Source: JBFXAN01 sp050184225 (GTDB lineage Bacteria > Chloroflexota > Dehalococcoidia > CAUJGQ01). From it: a DNA stretch of 24,862 bases. Shown one piece after another: positions 21,048-24,862 of this stretch. The notes under the pieces were generated by a model. That model was not told where the DNA came from and did no database searches. It saw nothing but the letters and a program-made list of their open reading frames with translations. The stretch is taken from positions 1-24,862 of the forward strand of contig JBFXAN010000089.1 in NCBI GenBank assembly GCA_050184225.1, written 5' to 3'. The translations under genes and the position numbers were made by a program. Each line of letters begins with the position of its first letter. The stretch's first letter is position 1.

Positions 21048-21548
21048 TTAAACCTCAGAAGCTGGGACGGTCACCAGCCCCGCGTGGACAGCCGCGTGGC
21101 AGTTGCTACATAGAAGCACACATTTTTCGGCTTCACCAAGCAGTCGTTGCCACGACCAGCATCGCATGTGATGGAAGTCCCGGTCCTTTGTACTTCTATC
21201 GAGGTGATGCATCTCCAAAGCGACCGGATACTTGTCGAAGTTACAGATGCGGCAGCGACCACCCATGAATTCTCGGATTCGGGTCGTGGTTTCCTTCGTC
21301 CGCTGGACAGTCCTGATGTTCCAGCAGCGACGGCATACCTGTTTCATCCTGCCGTAAAACTTGGACGGTACGATCTCACCGCAGTCGAGGCAGTAGTGAT
21401 TCTTCGTTCGGCCGTTTGAGGTAGCTGTAGCCAATCCATGCTTCCGGAGCCAATACCTGACATTGGTCTGTGAAGTCCCAACAGCACGTGCGATTCCGTA
21501 CGTGCTGTAGCCCTCTTCGATGAATCCCTCAAGTTCGACTCGATCCAT
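21048..21548 (-). CDS. HNH endonuclease with N-terminal HTH and zinc ribbon
   Basis: The 166-residue protein has three parts. Residues 1-38 form a helix-turn-helix (IEEGYSTYGIARAVGTSQTNVRYWLRKHGL). Residues 50-76 carry two Cys pairs (53/56 and 72/75) of a zinc ribbon. Residues 97-155 form an HNH nuclease: CRIC (99-102), LEMHHLD with His114/His115, and LLCSNCHAAVH (147-155) with the last Cys pair and His. This build is typical of free-standing HNH homing-type endonucleases that cut specific DNA and promote their own spread. No strong Shine-Dalgarno precedes ATG 21548. Base composition is clearly AT-richer than the neighbours, suggesting transfer. It lies 67 nt upstream of tRNA-Arg, in the same orientation. 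Confidence 0.88.
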   Translation of the reverse strand: MDRVELEGFIEEGYSTYGIARAVGTSQTNVRYWLRKHGLATATSNGRTKNHYCLDCGEIVPSKFYGRMKQVCRRCWNIRTVQRTKETTTRIREFMGGRCRICNFDKYPVALEMHHLDRSTKDRDFHHMRCWSWQRLLGEAEKCVLLCSNCHAAVHAGLVTVPASEV

Positions 21549-21620
21549 ACTGGAGAGCCTACGCTACGTAGCTTACAAATACAACAGCCCTGTGTCTTAA
21601 GAATCGAGCTACAGGTCAGT

Positions 21621-22151
21621 TCAAGTCGGTGATGCAAGCTCGACGCCCGCTTGCACCGCCGTTCCCTCGTTCACCGTCGTCGTCTGCACCTTGTGCACCC
21701 GACCGCCGAGGCCGCGGCGGATGCCGGTGATCCGGACATCGCCCAGGTCGGGCCGGGTGGTGAGGTACTGTTGGACCCACCGCCCCGCCGGCTGCGAGAT
21801 CACGACGCCGATCATCGCCGCCGAAAAGACGTTCGGCAGCCGGTCCAGGCGGCGCTGCCCACCCATCACCAGCGTCGCCAGTGTTCCGGAGAGTACTCCG
21901 GCGACGGCGATGTTCGTGCCGCACAGCGGCGTCACCGCCAGCGATCCCTCGCCGCGATGGAAGCGGGCAAGCGCTTCATCCGCACATTCCGCCAGGAGTT
22001 GCGTCGGTACCCGTCCGTAGATGTAAAAGCCGTCCGAGACGGCGCGGCCGACGAGCCGCAGGTTGGGACCCGTTCGTCCCAGCATGATCGAGACCGTGCC
22101 GTGCTCGAGCGCATGGTTACGCCGCGTGGCGTCGATGATCCGTTTCAACAT
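21621..22151 (-). CDS. DUF6391-like membrane protein
   Basis: The 176-residue protein resembles the DUF6391 family of cyanobacteria and Chloroflexota. It opens with RRNHALEHGTVSIMLGR (10-26), then GFYIYGRVPTQLL, a DEALARFHRGEGSLAVTPLCGTN block (about 58-80) and two hydrophobic segments: IAVAGVLSGTLATLVMGG (about 81-98) and a segment around VFSAAMIGVVISQPAG. The HALEH motif suggests a zinc site, but no activity is known. The C-terminal part (GDVRITGIRRGLGGRVHKVQTTTV) is soluble. The ATG at 22151 has only a weak upstream purine run. It lies 46 nt downstream of the transglycosylase-like gene on the same strand. Confidence 0.78.
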   Translation of the reverse strand: MLKRIIDATRRNHALEHGTVSIMLGRTGPNLRLVGRAVSDGFYIYGRVPTQLLAECADEALARFHRGEGSLAVTPLCGTNIAVAGVLSGTLATLVMGGQRRLDRLPNVFSAAMIGVVISQPAGRWVQQYLTTRPDLGDVRITGIRRGLGGRVHKVQTTTVNEGTAVQAGVELASPT

Positions 22152-22197
22152 TCTTGCCGTCCGTGCAGAGCAGACTGACCTTCAGTATATCGGCCGG

Positions 22198-23613
22198 TCA
22201 CGGATCGTCGGCGCGGGTTGGGTCGAGCGTCGTTCCGGAGCGCTCGAATCCCTTCGGCTCGGGATGGCTGACACTCCCCTTCGGCGGCAGCGTTACCGGC
22301 AGCGGCCGCCAGATCGGTGTGCCGTCCGCCCGCGGTGGATGCTGAATCAGCCCGTACACCAGTTCCTGATACGGATAATCCGACCGGGTGTATTGGCCGC
22401 GGCTGCTCAGTTGCTCCGGGGAGTTGTACGCTGGCCGCGGCCAGGGCAGCGTTGGGTCGTCGGGATTGTCGTGCAGACCAAGCTCGGTACAGCGCTCGCC
22501 GTAGCAGTGATAGGCCCACACCGCGTAATACCAGTCCTCCAGCGTCGCGGGATTGCGGGGTTTCACCACCGGGATGATCGCCGGCGCCAGGTTCCACTTC
22601 TCGCCCAGGATGCGTGCCCCCGCCGCGATGTTGTAACGGTAGTCCGACCCCACCAACTCCTGCCGGGCGTTTGGCTGTCCCTCGATGTCCATATCGGTCA
22701 GCACCTGCATGACGCCGAAGGCGCAGCTCGTCGACGTGAGCGTGCGGCCGTTCATGCCGCGCTGGACCTCGTAGCCGGCGTGCCGCCAGCTCGTCTCCGC
22801 CCAGCTGATCGCCTTCAGTAGCGTCGGCGGAATGTAGGCTGCCACCGCGCCGCCGTCGCCGGCCGCCTCCGTCTCCAACCGTGGCAGGGCAAAGCCCGCG
22901 TCGCTGATCAGCGCGCCGAAGCCGGCTTTGTTGAACGCGGTTCGCAACTCCGCCAACTCCGGCTGCCGTGCCTGGAAGCTGTGGCACTCCTGTCGCGCCG
23001 CCGTCGCCGGGCGGGAAACCTCCGGACCATGAAGCGCGACCGTGTTGCCGGCGGCGATCTGGACCGAATAGGCGCGGCCCGGCGCCATCGTCGCGAACTC
23101 GCTGGCCAGCGGCGTGCCGGGCACCGCTCCCTGCCAGCGTTGGATCGCCGGATCCCAGCGCCAAACGCCCGCGACGCGGCCCATCACCGGCGCCAGCACT
23201 TCCGCGAGCGGCGCCTCCTGTCCGATGTAGACAATGTTGTTGAGTCCGGGGTAGAGCGTCAGCATACCGTTGGCCGGCTGCGCCTGGTAGGTCAGCGTCG
23301 CCGGTTGCTGCATCAAAATCCAGAAGGCGCGTTGCGTCGTCAGATCCTTGAGATCGCTCGCGATCGGGACGCGCGGGTCGTAGGCCCGAAACGCTTGCCG
23401 CTGCGAGTCGAACTCCCACACGGTCTGATAGCGGCCGCTCACCGGTGCCAGTACATCCGCGATCGCCGCCGACGGACCCATGTAGGCGACGTTGTTCCAG
23501 CCGGGCACCAGTGGCACCACGATCGTCGTCGGCTGCGCCCGCGCATCCGTGGCGAGCAGCCCCGCCACTGTTCCGGTCAGGAGTGCGATCAGGCCGATCC
23601 GGAAGAACCTCAT
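22198..23613 (-). CDS. Secreted lytic-transglycosylase-like protein with duplicated N-terminal module
   Basis: The 471-residue exported protein has a signal peptide (1-26, cleavage near ARA-QP). Two tandem copies of a module of about 70 residues follow (36-107 and 122-192); they share PGxNN-x-x-Y-x-G, A-x-VLAPV-x-GR and W-x-x-D at matching places. The C-terminal half holds an SLT-like core: LLKAISWAETSWRHAG with the likely catalytic Glu273, CAFGVMQVLTD (297-307), YRYNIAAGARILGEKW and DWYYAVWAYHCYG. Such enzymes cleave peptidoglycan glycan strands, and the duplicated module may bind the wall. ATG 23613 overlaps the upstream stop by 4 nt (ATGA); an in-frame start at 23625 is less likely. Confidence 0.85.
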   Translation of the reverse strand: MRFFRIGLIALLTGTVAGLLATDARAQPTTIVVPLVPGWNNVAYMGPSAAIADVLAPVSGRYQTVWEFDSQRQAFRAYDPRVPIASDLKDLTTQRAFWILMQQPATLTYQAQPANGMLTLYPGLNNIVYIGQEAPLAEVLAPVMGRVAGVWRWDPAIQRWQGAVPGTPLASEFATMAPGRAYSVQIAAGNTVALHGPEVSRPATAARQECHSFQARQPELAELRTAFNKAGFGALISDAGFALPRLETEAAGDGGAVAAYIPPTLLKAISWAETSWRHAGYEVQRGMNGRTLTSTSCAFGVMQVLTDMDIEGQPNARQELVGSDYRYNIAAGARILGEKWNLAPAIIPVVKPRNPATLEDWYYAVWAYHCYGERCTELGLHDNPDDPTLPWPRPAYNSPEQLSSRGQYTRSDYPYQELVYGLIQHPPRADGTPIWRPLPVTLPPKGSVSHPEPKGFERSGTTLDPTRADDP

Positions 23614-24761
23614 GACTCCGTCCATCCGATCACCGTGACACCGCCGGCGGCATCAACCGTCGTCCGCCGGCCATCCTCCGAGACGAGTTCGAGTTGCTCC
23701 GGTCCCGGTGCGTTCGGGCTACCGCTCTCGAATGACCGCACCGCCGTCCAATGACCATCCGATGTCGCCATTGTCGCCGCATCGAAGCCGCTCGCCCGCA
23801 TGCGGTCCTGCTCCGGCGAGACGCCGAGCAGGATGCCGCTCTCCCCATCGATCGCCGACACGGCGAAGCCATCACCGGCCCAGAGCACACCGGTATCCTC
23901 GGCCCGTTCGCGATCCGGCCGCAGCGGGCGAACTTCCTTGCTGTTCAGATCGATCACATGCGCCCGATACCGCCGCGTGTCGTCCGACATTCCGAGCGAC
24001 AGAAAGGCCAGTGACGAGCCATCGGGCGCTAGCGCGAATCCCCGCGCCGAACCATCGGTCAACGGACCCGTGTCATAGACGGCTCCCTGCGGCTCGACCA
24101 CGCGCAGCCGTGTCTCCCCTGAACCGAGGTCGGCGACATACAGCCTGCCGTCCGGCACGACGCCGATCGGGAATAGCCGCCGCCCCGCCTCAGCCGCCAG
24201 CAGCGGCCGTTCGTCGCCGTTTGCCTCAATCTCCACCAGCACGCCCGCGCCGATCGGACCGCGCCGCTGGACGATCACACGATCATCACCGCGCCACACC
24301 GGCGGCGTCCGGAGGTCGATTCCAGTCGCCAGCCGCCGGCTGGTCTTCCCATCGAGATCGAGGATCGTCAGGACCGCATCGCCATCCGGATCGCGGCCGC
24401 CGGGCGGCATTGCTGTATACGCGACCCGACGTCCATCAGGCGAGAGCGACGCACGGATGCCCCATTCAGGATCGTGCCGGACGGTTGCGATCTGCCGGCG
24501 GTCAGCCGGTTCATCCGGCCGCGCTGCCCAGAAGGTTGTGATGCCGTCCCGATGCTCGGCAAACACGAGCCGCGGCTGCGCCACGGTGGCCGTGCCGGCC
24601 GTAGCCTCATCCGGCGACTTCTCGCGGGTACAGCCAGCCGCACCGCACAGCAGGACCGTGAGGGCAACGGCAACGCCGAGGGCGGGTTGAGACGTCAACG
24701 AGACATCATTCCCTGGGGAGGGACACGCACGAATGCCGATGTTGGCGCGGACCGGCCACAT
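23610..24761 (-). CDS. Lipoprotein with TolB/WD40-like beta-propeller
   Basis: A predicted lipoprotein: hydrophobic LGVAVALTVLLCGAAGC ends in a lipobox Cys, followed by a short acidic linker. It contains repeated beta-propeller blades of the type SLSPDGRRVAYTAMPPGG, ALAPDGSSLAFLSLG and similar S-P-D-G motifs, spaced about 45-60 residues apart. TolB-like propellers serve as extracytoplasmic binding scaffolds. The start is uncertain: ATG 24761 has no Shine-Dalgarno; TTG 24698, just before the signal and with AGGGA upstream, would give a more typical signal peptide; TTG 24815 is also open. The 4-nt overlap with the transglycosylase-like gene shows that the two are co-translated. Confidence 0.8.
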   Translation of the reverse strand: MWPVRANIGIRACPSPGNDVSLTSQPALGVAVALTVLLCGAAGCTREKSPDEATAGTATVAQPRLVFAEHRDGITTFWAARPDEPADRRQIATVRHDPEWGIRASLSPDGRRVAYTAMPPGGRDPDGDAVLTILDLDGKTSRRLATGIDLRTPPVWRGDDRVIVQRRGPIGAGVLVEIEANGDERPLLAAEAGRRLFPIGVVPDGRLYVADLGSGETRLRVVEPQGAVYDTGPLTDGSARGFALAPDGSSLAFLSLGMSDDTRRYRAHVIDLNSKEVRPLRPDRERAEDTGVLWAGDGFAVSAIDGESGILLGVSPEQDRMRASGFDAATMATSDGHWTAVRSFESGSPNAPGPEQLELVSEDGRRTTVDAAGGVTVIGWTES

Positions 24762-24862
24762 GGGGTGGAGCCGTCCGCGCGCACCACCGTAGCAAGGCCC
24801 TTTTCTGGGCGTCAAGGCAAGGGAAAGGGCCGGCCCGCACCCCCGACCCCACGCCCGCTCGG

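Noticed and set aside
22145..23419. 424-codon minus-strand frame overlapping the transglycosylase-like gene
   Set aside because: Gly/Arg-rich with no domain; the overlapping frame has a signal peptide, internal duplication and SLT motifs.

Overview
The window is GC-rich, densely coded bacterial chromosome, made mostly of housekeeping and lipoprotein genes with three small accessory patches. No phage, rRNA, IS transposase or CRISPR array is visible. The family mix (DUF6391 membrane protein, LppX-like lipoprotein, SprT-like protease, J-domain protein, CapA lipoprotein, UPF0175/PIN pair) and the abundance of short-tandem inverted repeats suggest a Chloroflexota member, perhaps near Thermomicrobia. 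That placement is inference and no marker gene here proves it.

Layout. 0.1-1.2 kb (+): a uracil-DNA glycosylase-like protein and a small membrane-anchored protein. 1.3-5.75 kb (-): one compact, largely overlapping run in the order threonine-synthase-like PLP enzyme, alpha/beta hydrolase, metallo-beta-lactamase-fold hydrolase, HipA-like kinase, DUF4258, DUF2283, DUF3037. 5.9-10.4 kb (+): SprT-like protease, a cytidylate-kinase-like/GNAT fusion, a J-domain protein and a GT-C type membrane glycosyltransferase. 10.6-12.9 kb (-): an unknown protein, a PIN/UPF0175 toxin-antitoxin pair and a crotonase-family enzyme. 13.1-17.3 kb (-): a lipoprotein, leucyl aminopeptidase and a CapA-type lipoprotein. 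17.5-18.3 kb (+): an LppX-like lipoprotein. 18.5-24.8 kb (-): methyltransferase, NarL-type response regulator, a second PIN gene with a small partner, tRNA-Arg(TCT), an HNH endonuclease, a DUF6391 protein, a transglycosylase-like protein and a beta-propeller lipoprotein.

Two signals stand out. First, at least eight intergenic islands carry imperfect or perfect inverted repeats, most with arms built of 7-9 bp tandem units in several sequence flavours. Nearly all sit within about 25 nt of a stop codon. Two of them run into coding sequence: one supplies the start codon of the SprT-like gene, and another encodes the signal peptide of a lipoprotein. Second, the PIN/UPF0175 pair sits between the 3' end of the crotonase gene and a 57-bp orphan copy of that same 3' end. 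The copy differs from the gene largely at synonymous positions, which looks like the scar of a gene-end insertion or of recombination with a diverged homologue.

The HipA-kinase/DUF4258/DUF2283/DUF3037 cluster is the best candidate for a little-described multi-gene system. Other points of interest are the kinase-GNAT fusion, a CapA protein carrying an extra phosphate-binding-protein-like domain, a uracil-DNA glycosylase that has lost Fe-S ligands, and a PIN toxin with a probable 3' frameshift. All statements come from reading the sequence; no database search was run.
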